Below are positions 35,684-48,462 of a stretch of 64,000 bases of DNA, one piece after another. The translations under genes and the position numbers were made by a program. Every line of letters starts with the position of its first letter. Within the stretch, counting starts at the first letter, position 1. A model generated the notes under the pieces. It had not been told where the DNA came from. It made no database searches and saw only the letters and a list, made by a program, of their open reading frames with translations. The stretch comes from Rotaria socialis (Eukaryota; Rotifera; Eurotatoria; Philodinida; Philodinidae): assembly GCA_905331475.1 (NCBI GenBank), contig CAJNYU010002233.1, positions 32,429 through 96,428 on the forward strand. Reading direction: 5' to 3'.

Positions 35684-37811
35684 TTAAGAGTTCAACATAA
35701 ATTGTGCCATTGGATCATCGTGACGAAGTTTCTTCAATCGATATGCTTCTACCTCTTCTTCTGTTGGTTCTTTATGATCGACAGTATCTGATTTTAATGA
35801 ATTATATTTTCGTTTTCGTTCGTCAATCTGTTCTATTTCTTCAGCTAATCGTTCGCGTTTTTCTATTTCTTTGGCTGCTTCTTGCACTTTTTTCTTATCT
35901 AATTTTTTCATTGTTGAATTTTTATCTTCAGTTGAAGCTTTTGGTTGAATTTTTTGTTTATTTAATTTTTCTCGATGTAATGCAACTAATGATTTTGGTC
36001 TATCTTCATTAGGATCATCAATTGGTGTATCTGCTTGAAATTGAATTTCTTTTTCTTCAACAATTGTACCTGTACAATAGGATTGTCGTAATAATGCATG
36101 ACAACATGCATAACCCCATCGATGATTGCGCCAATAAGAACCCCATACTGATGTATGTTCATTTTCATGAATATCTTCAACATATTTTGATTTAACTGGT
36201 GCACGTTGATCACCTTTAATAATTTTTCCCAGACGATTATATTCAATATATTCTTCGGTTTGTGCTTCGACGACCAGTTCACGTGGAATACTATCTAAAT
36301 ATTCTGCACCACCATAACGTTCAATTAATTGTTGTTCAACCGTTTTAATAAATTGATTTTTTTTCTCATGAAATTCTTTATTTAATAATTCGAGCTTAGT
36401 TGGATCAGCTTGTGTATGAATGCTAACACCTTTGTCGGCTGCTTCCCAAGCAAATATTTGACTTTTAGCAAAATGTTTTGCATCACCAGAATAACGAACG
36501 AAATTATCACCTAAATAAGGTACTTGTGATGGATCTTTATTCGTTCCGGTAAATGGATTATCACGCATAGAACGTGATTTTGGATCATAATAAGCTGAGT
36601 CAGCATCCAAATTAAGTAAATATTTTGCTGTATCTTCTCGAATACGTAAATTACGTACACTAATACGTTGTTTGGAATCGACATGTTGGCCGGGCATGTC
36701 CATGGAGTCAGTATATTTGTATTCTTCATCGTCTTCATCATCGTCGGAATCGACGACTTTAGTTGGTTTTATTGCTTTAACTTTCTCATCAGCTTCCGAT
36801 GGTTTAGCAGCAACCGTAACAAGCGGATCTGCAATTGCAGCTTCAGCAGCAGCTACTTCAGCAGCGGCTACTTCAGCAGCGGCTTCTTCATCAGCCACTG
36901 CTTCTTCGTCTAATTTTTTCGATTTTAAAGCTTTTTTTGCGTCAGCTAAACGTTGATGTTCATCTTGCATTTTTTGTTGATGCCAATTAATATCAACACC
37001 GTTCCAACGATCGCGTTTTCCATCCCAGGATAAATTTATATCGGTTTGAATATATTCATCAGGTGCAAAATCGGAACCAGTATAGCGAGCACCTAAACGA
37101 CGTGGACGATCAACACAATCTTTACGTTTATGGGTCATTGCACCGCAGTTTTCACAGGCACCTGGACGATAACGTGTGGCAACTTTCTCAGCATGACCAC
37201 GAGCATACCTAACGGAATAAAATATTTAAATTATTATGTTACTTGAAAAATATGAAACACAATTTAGCTCTATATATATACTCTTTGGGCTAATAATAAA
37301 GAAATATAAATAGGCAAGAATATTTTTCTAGTTAATGTGCAGTTTGTTTCACGAACTTCAAAATAACCAGGAAGTTCTACTTAGGAATGAAATTCGATAT
37401 AACTAGTTGTGAATATGAGTAAGAAGAAAATTCATTTCATCGATTAGTAGTTTTCAAAACATCGACATGAAATTTAGTTTTGGCTTCCTTATTCTAAATA
37501 TAAAACAGAACTTACCATTCATTAAGAGTATCAAATTGTTTTGATTTTTCTGGATGAATACGTTGATGTTTAAGTGTTGGTTTTTCATGATCATAGGTAA
37601 CATACCATGGCACATCAGTCATATATTTTGGTATATGAGGATTAATATCTTTTCCTTCTTCATCGACTTCGGCAGGTGCGGAACCAGCCTTTCGTAGTTC
37701 TTCGAGTTCTTTCTGTTGTCGATATTCTTCTCTTGTTTGCTTTTTTGGTGCTTCGCCATCTTTTTTTCGTGCAAGAATTGACGGTGGAGTGGTAAAATGT
37801 TGCTGTGACAT
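35684..37811 (-). CDS. SLU7: Pre-mRNA splicing factor SLU7
   Basis: Nuclear second-step splicing factor that helps select the 3' splice site. Exon 1 is 37811-37516 and exon 2 is 37208-35684 (phase 2 junction, TG+G for Trp), giving 606 residues; human SLU7 is slightly shorter. Landmarks: N-terminal [20 protein letters not shown], then [28 protein letters not shown], the zinc knuckle [47 protein letters not shown], an Ala/Glu-rich low-complexity insert of about 30 residues ([19 protein letters not shown]), then [20 protein letters not shown] and [19 protein letters not shown] strong acceptor (TTCTGTTTTCAG) ends 2 nt before the ATG, and the tetraspanin stop is 121 bp upstream, suggesting trans-splicing of a downstream cistron. 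The call is very secure. Confidence 0.97.
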
Positions 37812-37932
37812 ATCTGAAAACAGAAGTAAACTGTTGTTTTATTTTTATCTATTTATTTTTAAAATCTAAAGTTCTATCCAAGATATTTTTACTTTTAAAA
37901 CAACAAATAAAAAACGAGATTCTTATATCACA

Positions 37933-38553
37933 TCAGATAAATATGGCTGGATTTCGAGTATTACGAAACTTCAATGTCATATATATAGCAATGATTTGTG
38001 TTATTGTAAATACCAGTAGAATTGAGCCGATAATTTTCAGATGTTTATTCAGTTCACTATTTAATAATGTATAACACATGGGTAATGTTTCGCAGCATTG
38101 ATCTGTTGAATGGCAACAAGGTAAATTCTGACATGTGACATTCCGATTAAAATTCGTTAGATTACTAAATCCACAACAATTATATTTTAATTGAATATGA
38201 TCAATTGATTTTTCATAACTTTCTTTTAATAAATCATATTTGTTTTCACCACGAATCGTTAAATACGTACATGCAAGAATAAATTGAAATAGAAATAAAA
38301 CAACTAAAAGTATTATGTAGAAAAACAGTAAGACTTGATGATGTTTGGCAGCGGCAACTATACCAAATACAGATAAAAATATTAAATATAAACTCAGAAA
38401 TATCAAGCCAACAAGTAAATGAAGATCTATGATTAAAGAATTTACTCGTGTAAAAATGGCAAAAAATAGAAATGTAAATGCCAATATAATATAGAATATA
38501 TTAAATATAATAAGTAGACGACGCCAAAATTGAAAATTTCTTTCCTCAACCAT
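37933..38553 (-). CDS. Tetraspanin
   Basis: Single-exon, 206 residues, four membrane spans (about 12-34, 44-66, 74-96 and 174-195) and a large extracellular loop of about 75 residues between spans three and four. The loop has the CCG signature (YNCCGFSN) and further cysteines (CQNLPCCHSTDQCCETLPMC) of the tetraspanin fold, which organises membrane microdomains. Length is at the short end of the family (usual 200-300), as in the TSPAN13/31 type. The sequence TTTTATTCTAG abuts the ATG directly, so an unspliced transcript would have no room for a leader. That fits a trans-spliced message; SLU7 follows 121 bp downstream on the same strand. Confidence 0.92.
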   Translation of the reverse strand: MVEERNFQFWRRLLIIFNIFYIILAFTFLFFAIFTRVNSLIIDLHLLVGLIFLSLYLIFLSVFGIVAAAKHHQVLLFFYIILLVVLFLFQFILACTYLTIRGENKYDLLKESYEKSIDHIQLKYNCCGFSNLTNFNRNVTCQNLPCCHSTDQCCETLPMCYTLLNSELNKHLKIIGSILLVFTITQIIAIYMTLKFRNTRNPAIFI

Positions 38554-38667
38554 CTAGAATAAAACGCGAAGCATTAATTGAAATTTATTTCAAGACAAAA
38601 ATGAATAATATCCTTCACACAAACTATCTGAACAAAACAAACAAATTATTATTATTTTTTCTTCTTC

Positions 38668-40088
38668 CTAACAGGTAATAACTTCATAGGAAATGGGTAT
38701 TGATGCTACGGAAGACGATTCAAGAAATATCTAAAAAATTAGAATACATTAGAAAAAGTTCTAAATCATTATTTCGTTTACCTGATCGGATATTGATCGT
38801 ACTTGAATTTGTAAACGGCGTAGACATTTTAATCTTTGTTGACATTGAAATATAACGAAATTAATACATTCATGCAGTTGATTGCCACTTTTCAATTTTA
38901 TTGATGAATCAAAAGTTTGAATTAATTTAATATGTTGTAAGAACGGGGCTATTTTGAATAGCAATGTAAATAATTCTAATGGATGATCAGTTGATATACA
39001 AAGTGATCGTAATGAATATAAATGAAATTCACTGCTCAATTCAAATGTCGACAATTCCGATGCTGATTCAGAGAGATCCTTTAGAAGAAGAAATAAAAAC
39101 ATGTATATATATATATATATATATAAATTGTTCTACATTCAAATCCTATCCTATGAAGCTCCCAAGAAATAATCTATTAGTTGCTAATGAAAGCCATTTG
39201 AATAAATTTTCAATCCGGTTTAAGATTCCGAGCGACATCTAACAATTGCGAATACTATTTATTTAATAAATATTTAACATACCAATTCGAGTATATCAAC
39301 ATTTTGAAAATATTTCAAAGCTCGACCGATGCATCGACAATTTTTCGATAGCTTAACATGATTCCACTAGAAACAAAAAATTTCGCAATTCCAAATATTC
39401 AACAAGAAAATCTTACTGAAATTGAATTATCAACAAAATTTTTCCATTTATGCGAAACTTGTCGGCATCTAGAAAGAATGGATTTCTTTTTTTCTTCGTC
39501 TAAATATTAATCTTTACTACTTTAATCGTGTTGGTACATCAGTATAGTTGATTATCTTTTGAAAGAATTGATCATATTTATTTGTATTGAACAGATCCGT
39601 TTTGTCATTTTCGTTTAATTTCGTAATAAATAAATCAATGTCATCTTTGGACAGTCCAATACTTCTTAATAATTCTAAATCTTCATATACATAATATGGC
39701 AATATTTTACTTCTTTTTGCATTCTCAAGTTCACTATCGGCATCGGATAATGTTCGTTTACGTGTATATACAATTGATTTATCAGCAAATATAATTACAT
39801 TGTAATAGGATGAATCAACATGATTCACTTTTTGGCCATCTTTAATTGATAAAGGTTTTGAACCAAATATTTTTCGAATAGTACTAGGTGATAATTCTAA
39901 TAGTAGAATTGAATTCAAAAATGATTGTTTTTTAAATTTCGTATAAATTTACCTAAATCTAATTGATTATTATTTGAATATTTGACAAGATTTTGGTGGA
40001 ATAATAAATAATGATCATAAAACTTTATTGTCACAAATTCCTCACTATCAATACAATGTTGGACAAGTTCATGCTGGTCATCGGCCAT
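38668..40088 (-). CDS. F-box protein with novel N-terminal region, seven exons
   Basis: Probably a substrate receptor for an SCF ubiquitin ligase. Exons in transcript order: 40088-39953, 39896-39521, 39468-39417, 39366-39283, 39238-39137, 39078-38782, 38730-38668. About 168 N-terminal residues (MADDQHELVQHC..., RKRTLSDADSELENAKRSK) match no family I know. Exons 2 to 4 then build an F-box: FFQKIINYTDVPTRLKCRQV, SHKWKNFVDNSISW, NHVKLSKNCRCIGRALKYF, followed by leucine-rich segments (LYSLRSLCISTDHPLELF, RLKCLRRLQIQV). The apparent stop at 39519-39517 lies inside a 52-bp intron (donor GTAGTA, acceptor TTTCTAG). Exon 5 contains one in-frame TAG at 39148-39146 within a tandem ATAGGATAGGAT; it could be a decay event, a sequencing error or a misplaced exon border. 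The tetraspanin start lies 114 bp downstream. Confidence 0.72.
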
Positions 40089-41567
40089 TACGAATATTCT
40101 ACTTCGAAAATAAAATCATTTTAATTCATAATAATAGAATTATTTATTTTATTACCAGGTTTTATTCAAGAAATTTTCATTTGGTCATACTTGCGTAATA
40201 GGCATCAACGAACGATTGCCCAACTTTTGCTCGGCACTTCGAGTCATTTGCGTGTCAATATTGTTTTTTCGTTGGCTTAATTACTCAACGACTCAAATGA
40301 GAGAAATCGTGTTACAGACGCCATCTATAGGAAAAATCGAGATGTCACGAAGGTGCAGATTTTTTTCGATGAGCTGATACTTTCAAAATATTCATATTAC
40401 CCACTAATAATAATCTTACTGACTTTTTGCTTGAACACTAATTTGAATGTTTAAGGTTACACCCTGAAGTTGAAATTAATTCAAGTCTGAATATTACTAA
40501 TAGCTTGCGTTACACGCCAGTAGACGGTCAATTTTTTATATTCATTACTCCCATGAGTATGAATTCTATAGTAGCTAAGCGTGAAATTCTCTCTTTAGGC
40601 TTTCTACACTAAAATTTGATCTTGAGGAAGATTACGCCTACATGTGCTGACTCAGTACACACAGACGTATCCGGGATGAAGTGATTCATCTGTTTAATTC
40701 GTTTTACATTTAAAACAAAATTGATCAATAGGCTTTATGGTTCATTTTGATTCAAAGCAGAATAGAATAGTTATTATTTTGTTAGAGCGAATAGAATCAC
40801 ATTTCTCAATCATCAATCGTATGAACTCAACATTGACACAGAATCGATCAATTGTTGTTTTTTAATCTAGAGAAGTTTTATTTTATTTCAGACTCACTAA
40901 TACACAATTAACGATATGACTGTACTTTCTAAAATAAAATCCTGACAGATTATGTACAAGATGATTAAAATAAGAAGTTCGTCGTCACCTCAAGATATAT
41001 CTTGATAGGTTCACAACCAAAAATTCCTGTAATAAAGATGTAAAGGATAGAAAAATGCAATACTATTCACATAACTAATGTACCACTCACGTGGAATAAC
41101 CGAGCTGACAGGTACAATAAAGAAAAAAGATGCATGAATTTTCCCATTATTGTTCTTTTATCTCGAATGAATATTGAAACTTGTGAAAAACGCTGTTTGT
41201 ATTACTCGAAAATATAATTTCTATTTACTTTAGTTGAACAATTTCTTGTCATATTTCTAATCTATTCTTCTCATTTATTCCGTCATCTTTGGAGCGCTTG
41301 AAAAATCTTCATTTTATCTCTCATTTCCTTTTTCTTATCTTTTTTCTTTTCTGCTGGCATGACAGCCACAGAATAGTGCATTTGTATACAAATATACATG
41401 ACGTGAAATGTCTCTTAATTTCTTCCAATGCTCATTCTTTATTGAACATAATATAGAGATAGTATCTTTTTTCTCTCCTATTTTTGTTGTTGCATTCAGA
41501 TTCATAATCAGGAGATAACGTGTCTAACTGTGTGTGCTTCTTCTCGATTCATTGTTTGATGTAAGAT
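40089..41567. other. Intergenic, divergent promoter region
   Basis: Separates the minus-strand F-box/tetraspanin/SLU7 group from the plus-strand ankyrin gene, so it should hold promoters for both sides. No specific site could be supported. Confidence 0.5.
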
Positions 41568-44500
41568 ATGTCGTTCCTATTTGACGCTTGCCAAAAAGGA
41601 GATGTTGAACAGGTTAAATTTCTAATCGAACGACAAGTAAGAATTTCTATTATTTTCTATTCGAAATTTTCAATCGAATAATTTAGTGCGATATCGATCA
41701 AGTAACGGAAGAAGGTCGAACAGCACTTCACTATTGCTGTGAACATGAAACTATTGATTGTGCGAAAATTTTATTAGAAAATGAATCGATTAAAAATTCA
41801 ATTATTAATAGGCAAGATAATGAAGGCTTTTCAGCACTTCATTTAGGTATGATTATAATAATGAAGTTTTATTTATTTTAATTTTTTAAAATAAATTGCA
41901 GCTTGTTTGAATGGAAACGCAGTTATGGTCAAATATTTATGTGAACAACAGGGCGATGTGAAACTAGTTGATTATGAATCACATTCTATTTTTCATTGGG
42001 TTACAGGTAGATTAGATTATATTGCTGTTGTGAAGTTCCTCAAATGAAATATATAAATAAAAATTTAGTCTGTGGTCATATTGATCTTTTCGATATTCTT
42101 GTTCAATATCAAGCACCGATTCATACATGTGACATTTATGGAGCGTTTCCAATTCATTATGCATCACAATTATGTGGCAATAAGGAGCCAGTTAAAAGTA
42201 TTAGGATATTTTTACAAAGATCAACTTGTTATTCTACTTTCGGTAGGATTGGCTATTTTGAACAAAATAATTGATAACAATGCAGATGTCGATTGTTTGG
42301 ATGAACAAAAACGAACGCCATTTCTTTGGGCAGCAAGTGCAAGTAAGCAGCTGGGCCTATCTTGTTTAATTCAATTTTTCGATGCATGATTTTATCAAGT
42401 TTGTGTAGACTATCAAAACAAAAGTTAGAGATTATCATTTGAAGACAAAGAGAACAACGCTTTAAAATCTTCTGAAATAATTGAGCTACGTTTAATGATG
42501 TATATCTATATCTTCCAGACAGCATCTGTTTGGCGATGATCATGTCAGTTATTAAAGTTCCATGAAATATGCTAAAATCTGACATAGCGTGACGTAGCTA
42601 GTTACCATGGATAATTTATCAGTATCGAAGAGAAAACAGAGGACTGATAACGGAAATAGAAGTTACAACTTACAGCTAAGACAATTCCAGACTGACACTA
42701 ATATTGATTCAAGCGTTACTTGTGCTTAGAAAATTATTTCCATCGGGCTTGTTTGTCAACTCGGGATAGTTTCACTTTTTGATGATGAAAAACTTAGCCG
42801 TGCCGAACTAGTTTTTATTTCAAAAACTGGAAATTCTCAATGTGTGACTGTAACTGAGCCAAACCTTTAAATTAGCCATTAATAGTGTTCGAGTCTACGA
42901 AGGAAATCTTCAAGTCACGCTATTATGATCTTTATAGACACTCTAACAAGCAATAAATAAAGTTCTTGTTACTTCTTTAGATCTTTTAAACTTGATACTC
43001 TCAACCATCAGAATGCTGCTCGTTTGCCAAATGCAAACTCGGAACATCGAGCAAAGAGATATCTTACCATGAATAATTTATTGTCATAGATTAGTAATCG
43101 CTAATGCATTCAAGTTAATAAGCCATAGACAGGAATTTTTCTGAGTTCCTTAGCGTCTGCATAATGAGTACGCGATTGACTTAAATTCGATTAATCAATG
43201 AGAGAGCTTCCCTGGTAAGTCGTATCTTACTTTTTAAATCTTCTCCCTCGTTACTGATGGATAATTTTCAAAACAAAAATTTATTTAGATGCGACTGATG
43301 CTTTACGAACTCTATACAAAGCTGGCGCCAATCCGTTACATGCTGATAAAGATTCTCTAACTGGTAAAATCCCAAAATTTCAAAGTTTATTTTAATATTG
43401 ATTATTCTAATCTAGCACTTCATTGTGCAGCAACTTGTGGACATATATCATGCATTCGTATGCTAGTCGAATTATATGGATGTCCACTAGAAAGTTTGTA
43501 TTTCGAAAAACAAAAAATCAACCAAGTATTTTCTCTATTAAAAAACGAAACATGTTTTATCTAGGCGAAGATGTGAATGGTTGTACAGCTTTATTTTATG
43601 CAATTACACTTGAACATTCGAATGCTTGTCGAATTTTACTAGATTTAAAAGCTAATCCGAATCATAAAGATAATCGTGGAAGAACGTAAGTGAAATAATT
43701 ACGACAAAAACTATCTATTATTTCCATATCCAATTTTTATTAGGCCAAGTCACTGTGCTGCATTAAAAGGAAATATTGATTGTTTGAAATTTCTCATAGA
43801 ATACAATGGTGATATTTGGGTAAAAAATAAACGTGGTGATTATCCAATACATGAAGCTATTAATGCCGTGTCACTTAGTAAACTGCGCAATCAGAACAAT
43901 GATCAATTACAATTACAAAAAGGATGTTCTGGTATTTATTTGTTGATTTTCTTTGAAATATTATTCGTTGATTCGTTTAGATGTTGTTCGCTTTATACTT
44001 CAATTGTACCCGAAGAAAATTAACATACAAAATGATGAAAATAGAAGTCCTCTGCATTTAGCTGCTAGCTTAGGAGATATTAACATGTGCAACGTATTAA
44101 TTGAATGTGGAGCAAGAGTTAATTCATTTATTCAAACATCAGCAGTAAGTTATATTGATAAGTCTAAACAAAGATAACCGTATGTATAAAGGTGAAATAT
44201 TTAGTTCGCTCTGAGACAGAAGCAATTCTGTTGATATGATAGGTTTTTTCTGTCTGTATTGAATTTAGTGGGTATAATGTCGTGATGACAAGAAAATCTA
44301 ATATGAATAAGACAGAACTGCTTTTTTTTTGACCACACAAGTTTCGTAAGATGTTAAGTCAAATAACAGGATATTTTCTCGTTCTATTGTCTTAGGAAAA
44401 ATTCAATGGACTGAGAGAAAACAACAAGATTCACATAATAAATTTCCGATTTATGAATGAACTCATCAGACACATGTTATACTTGAGGAGTCTATTTTCA

Positions 44501-46150
44501 AACCGGAAATTTATTGTGGGAATATTTTGCTTTTCATAGATTATAAATAGGCATGAAATGCAGGAGAAAAAACAAGACTAATCTTTTCCATACAGATTTA
44601 TGAAAGCAGCCTAACGAGAGAGATCTTCTTTATTATATTTTATTTTCTTCTAGTCCATCCGAATAGATACATAAATGCATAATATATATATTCCGACCCG
44701 TATGTTTTTTGAATTCTTCGGAAATAGTAGTAACAAGCTATTAACTATTCTGTATGCTTAACATTCTTTTGACTGAAAAAGCTTTATTTATTTTAGTTAA
44801 TCAAAAGTGAATTTTTAATGTAAGCAAGAAAGTCACGTTTTTCTTTTATCGACAGACGGGTGAAGAGTTTTTCCATCCTTTTTAACTGCAAGTAATAATT
44901 AAGATAGATGCATGTTTCTGCATTCAAGATAATATTTAATGAGGTTCATTGTGCATATTTAGTTGCTGCCCTATTTAGAAAAACAGTCGAGTGTAAATTT
45001 TAGTTTTCTATCAACAAAATATTGTTTTAAATTTTCTTTGGAAAAAATTTATTTATTTAAATCGCTTAGAAATTCTCTGATTTTTTTTAAGGGTAATTTT
45101 CTAACAGCGTATGATCTCGCTCGTATTCGTCATCAAAATACTTGTGCTGAATATCTTCTGAGTAATTACGGTGGTCAACGCGGCAATTTACTAGCCAATA
45201 TTTTCGCTCGACGCATTCAAAAATCGTTTCGACAGTATAAAATGAAAAAATCTTCAATTGAAAATGAACATCAGAAACAATTGGTTGTGACAAATCAAAC
45301 AGATACGAATAGAAATTCTTCTGCATCCGAAGAATTATCTTCTCGTTCAAACATTAGAAAAATTTCAATCATAAAATCAACCAATCATTTATTAAATCAA
45401 GCAAATGTATGTTTACATAATAAAATGATTGAAGATCATTTTAAAGAGTTGAAAATAAATATACCGAAACTTGAAACATATGTGAGCAATAGTTCGAAAG
45501 CAGAAAAACATTCGGCTCGACAACGCCGCAGTTTATTTGCCGAATCAAAAGGAACAATGACATCCATCAATCGAAGTGATGATCAAGAGTATTTAAAAAT
45601 CGCTTTTTATTTTTCTGATTGAGTTATCAATTCTTTTAGATCGACTCTACCGAAACGAATAATAATTCATGCTTCAAGTTCCATAGCAACATCAGTTAGA
45701 CTCTATGAACGACATAAATTAATTGCTGAAGAATTATATAAATTTAAAAAAGCTCGAATTCATAATACTTCTGTAAAAATTTATAGTTGAATGTAGAACA
45801 AAAAAAATAATGACATTTTAAATATTTTTAGATCGTTATCAATCGACAATTATATAAAATTTTAATTGAAAATGCGTTCGATCCTCATAGTCGATGTGCC
45901 ACTGAAATCGAAGAATATCTTGAAAAATTATTAAAAGCTTACGAAACTGAATTAGAAGCGATACGAAAGCGTACTAAAGTAAATAGAATAGAAAATTTTC
46001 TTATTTTATTCTTTCATATATTTTTCTCTACTTTTAAGAGCGTTCCTCCAATACGTGTACATAATTGTTCACAAAGGTATTTTTATTTATCTATTTTACT
46101 GTTTGACTCATGTTTTCTCTATTCATAGGACAGCGAAAACCAACAAATAA
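41568..46150 (+). CDS. Ankyrin-repeat protein with IQ motif (inversin-like), 15 exons
   Basis: A scaffold protein of 673 residues. Exons: 41568-41636, 41687-41846, 41902-42006, 42069-42197, 42247-42342, 43289-43363, 43416-43493, 43565-43685, 43744-43931, 43981-44144, 45092-45588, 45640-45772, 45832-45978, 46039-46076, 46129-46150; every junction keeps phase. About ten ankyrin repeats fill the N-terminal two thirds (EGRTALHYCCEHETIDCAKI, GAFPIHYASQLCG, RTPFLWAASA, LTALHCAATCGHISCIRML, GCTALFYAITLEHSNACRIL, RSPLHLAASLGDINMCNVLI). Then an IQ-like calmodulin-binding motif (FARRIQKSFRQYKMKK) and a basic/coiled-coil tail. Order resembles inversin, but orthology is not proven. Two introns, 42343-43288 (946 bp) and 44145-45091 (947 bp), stand out against about 50 bp for the rest. 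Confidence 0.87.
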
Positions 46151-46483
46151 CAAAAGTTATGACTGACGAATAATAATAATAATAATCAATATTTGTTTCT
46201 CTTTTGTTTATTTTTATTTGCAATCATGTGTTTATCATTTTTCTCTTGTGTTGCATATTGTGTGCTTATCGTTGTGCAATTGACAGTTAGTAGAAGGGCA
46301 CGCTTGATCGGTTTCTGAATAGCTAAAGCGAAGAAAAAAAAAGTTGTATGTATTCATTCACGAAATCACATTCGAAAGGTTTGATTCTCGATATATCTGT
46401 ACATGGTATGCGGAGTTTTTGTTTTTCATCGTCAGATCATAGAATAGAATTTCTATTTTAGAAACAATCCAGTTAAATTATCT

Positions 46484-48005
46484 ATGGAAGACACAGGAAT
46501 AGACAATAACATCGATGATAAAACAGTCGCTAGTAAAACTACTGAGCGACGTTCTACCAAAACGAAATCAGCTCCAAAAGCGCTAACAGACGAAACGGAG
46601 ATACCAGTGAAAAGTACTGAAAAAAAACGAAAAGCACCCAAAACACCCACTAGTACCACAGATACTAATGAATACGAGGAAATCTATGAATCTAAAGCTC
46701 AAGAAACTCCCGAAATCAAGAACAAAACTGAAGAAACTTCTATTCAAGATCAAGAAGTTTCAATTAAATCAAAGAAAAAACGAGCACCAAAAATCGAAAC
46801 AGCCAATGAAACTAATGAATTAGTATCAACTGACGAACCTATGAAAAAGAAAAAATCCAAAGCGCCAAAAGCTTCTACAATTGATGATAATGCTCCACAA
46901 GAGATTAACACTCCATCTCTAGACACACTAGAACCATCTACTGAAATTAAATCTAAAGAGAAAAAAACTAAAAAATCAAAATTACCATCGCAACCACCAG
47001 CACTATCCGATTCATTTGAGAATTTACAAGTTACCAATCTCGATGATATATATTCACCATATTCAGGTATATTCATCTTAACGACATCCCAACATTGACA
47101 TGGGAGGAATTACATGTCTAGTAATTAATTCATTTTTCCAGTGAAAAGATGAATCATTAATCTGCAAATATGTCCTCATGAATATTTCATTTTTAGACAC
47201 AAATGATGCTATCCCTATTCTTGATAATGAAAATCTACCACCACCTGAGAATACGGCCAGTGAATACACACAAGAAATCTTAAACTCCTACAATGCTCTC
47301 GCAGCCAACGTTGACTTTTCTCGATATGTTGGCGATGATCAATGGCACCTTATGCATTTACCAAAGTCAGCTCGTGTAGAATCAAAATCACTTATGCGCA
47401 AAATTTTACCCGGTGGTCATAATAAAGATGAAAAGCAAGCGAAAAAATCGGCGGCTCCAAAAGGTAGCATATTCAATCGTATTCGTGCCGGTGTAAGTAC
47501 TCTTGTCGGTGATGAAAAGAATTTAATTTTTGGTGAACAGTCAAAATATGAAATGGTTGAATATGAGGAAGAAGACGATGAGGTTGATACTGATGATTTA
47601 AATCGTTATGCACAAAAACTACGTGAACTCGAAGATCACGATCGTGAAATAAATCCCGAATTTTTAGTTATTGGCAACGGAAAAGCAGTTTATGGCGTAC
47701 ATGAAGCCGATACGGATGGCAAAGTCAAATTAGCCTCACGTAAACCGATCTATGACCGTTTTGCTGATCAAACAGTAAATGAGCAAACGGAAAAAAGACG
47801 ACTTTTATCTCGTTTAAAACTTCCGTTTGGTCGAAATAGAGATAAAGATGGAAAAGAAAGTAAATCAGCGAATGGCACACCAAATACGGATAAAAATCGA
47901 AAAGCCACCGACGATGATAGAACTGCAGTGACAATAGATGACAATCCATTGATGAATTCGAAAGCTACTCTATTATTAGGCGTATATGAGTCTTCGCTTC
48001 CATAA
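46484..48005 (+). CDS. Lysine-rich, mostly disordered protein of unknown function
   Basis: Exons 46484-47066 and 47197-48005 join in phase 1 for 463 residues. The N-terminal 180 residues are Lys/Thr/Ser/Glu-rich with recurrent KSKKKRAPK, KKKKSKAPK and KKTKKSKLP motifs, resembling nuclear or chromatin-associated disordered tails. The second half looks more ordered: VDFSRYVGDDQWHLMHLPKS, GSIFNRIRAGVSTLVGDEKN, LRELEDHDREINPEFLVIGN, ASRKPIYDRFADQTVN. An acceptor-like TTCTATTTTAG ends 23 nt before the ATG, so a 5' UTR intron or trans-splice site is possible. It lies 333 bp after the ankyrin gene on the same strand. No family recognised; the gene is real by length and splice logic. Confidence 0.85.
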
Positions 48006-48462
48006 GAAAAAAAACAAAGACAAAAGCCAACCACATCGCTTCATTTATTTCTTCTTTTTTTTCTTTTTTTTATGTCGATGTATGCGTTATTTTATACAAA
48101 TACATGCCTTGCCTTTTTCCGAGAGGAAAAAAGAACAGATGGAATTCCTGTTTCTATCGTTCTCATTTACTGGCTTTTATTTGACAAAAGCTTGAGGGTG
48201 AGTGGAACTACATCCTAATTTTGTTCTTCCTACATCACGACAAATGTAGACTCTCTTTATGTGTATGCTTCGTGATCAATAAGCCGAAGCTCTCTTTTTC
48301 ATTACAATAATCCTCTATAGTCTTGCATGCGACTCTTTGTTTCTTCACAAGTTATAAAAATATGTAGCATTGTCTACTATTACTACTACACACAATCACA
48401 CACACAAATATAAAGCATACGACATGGCATTTCTTTTATGTCACTTAAACGTTTGACAAATT

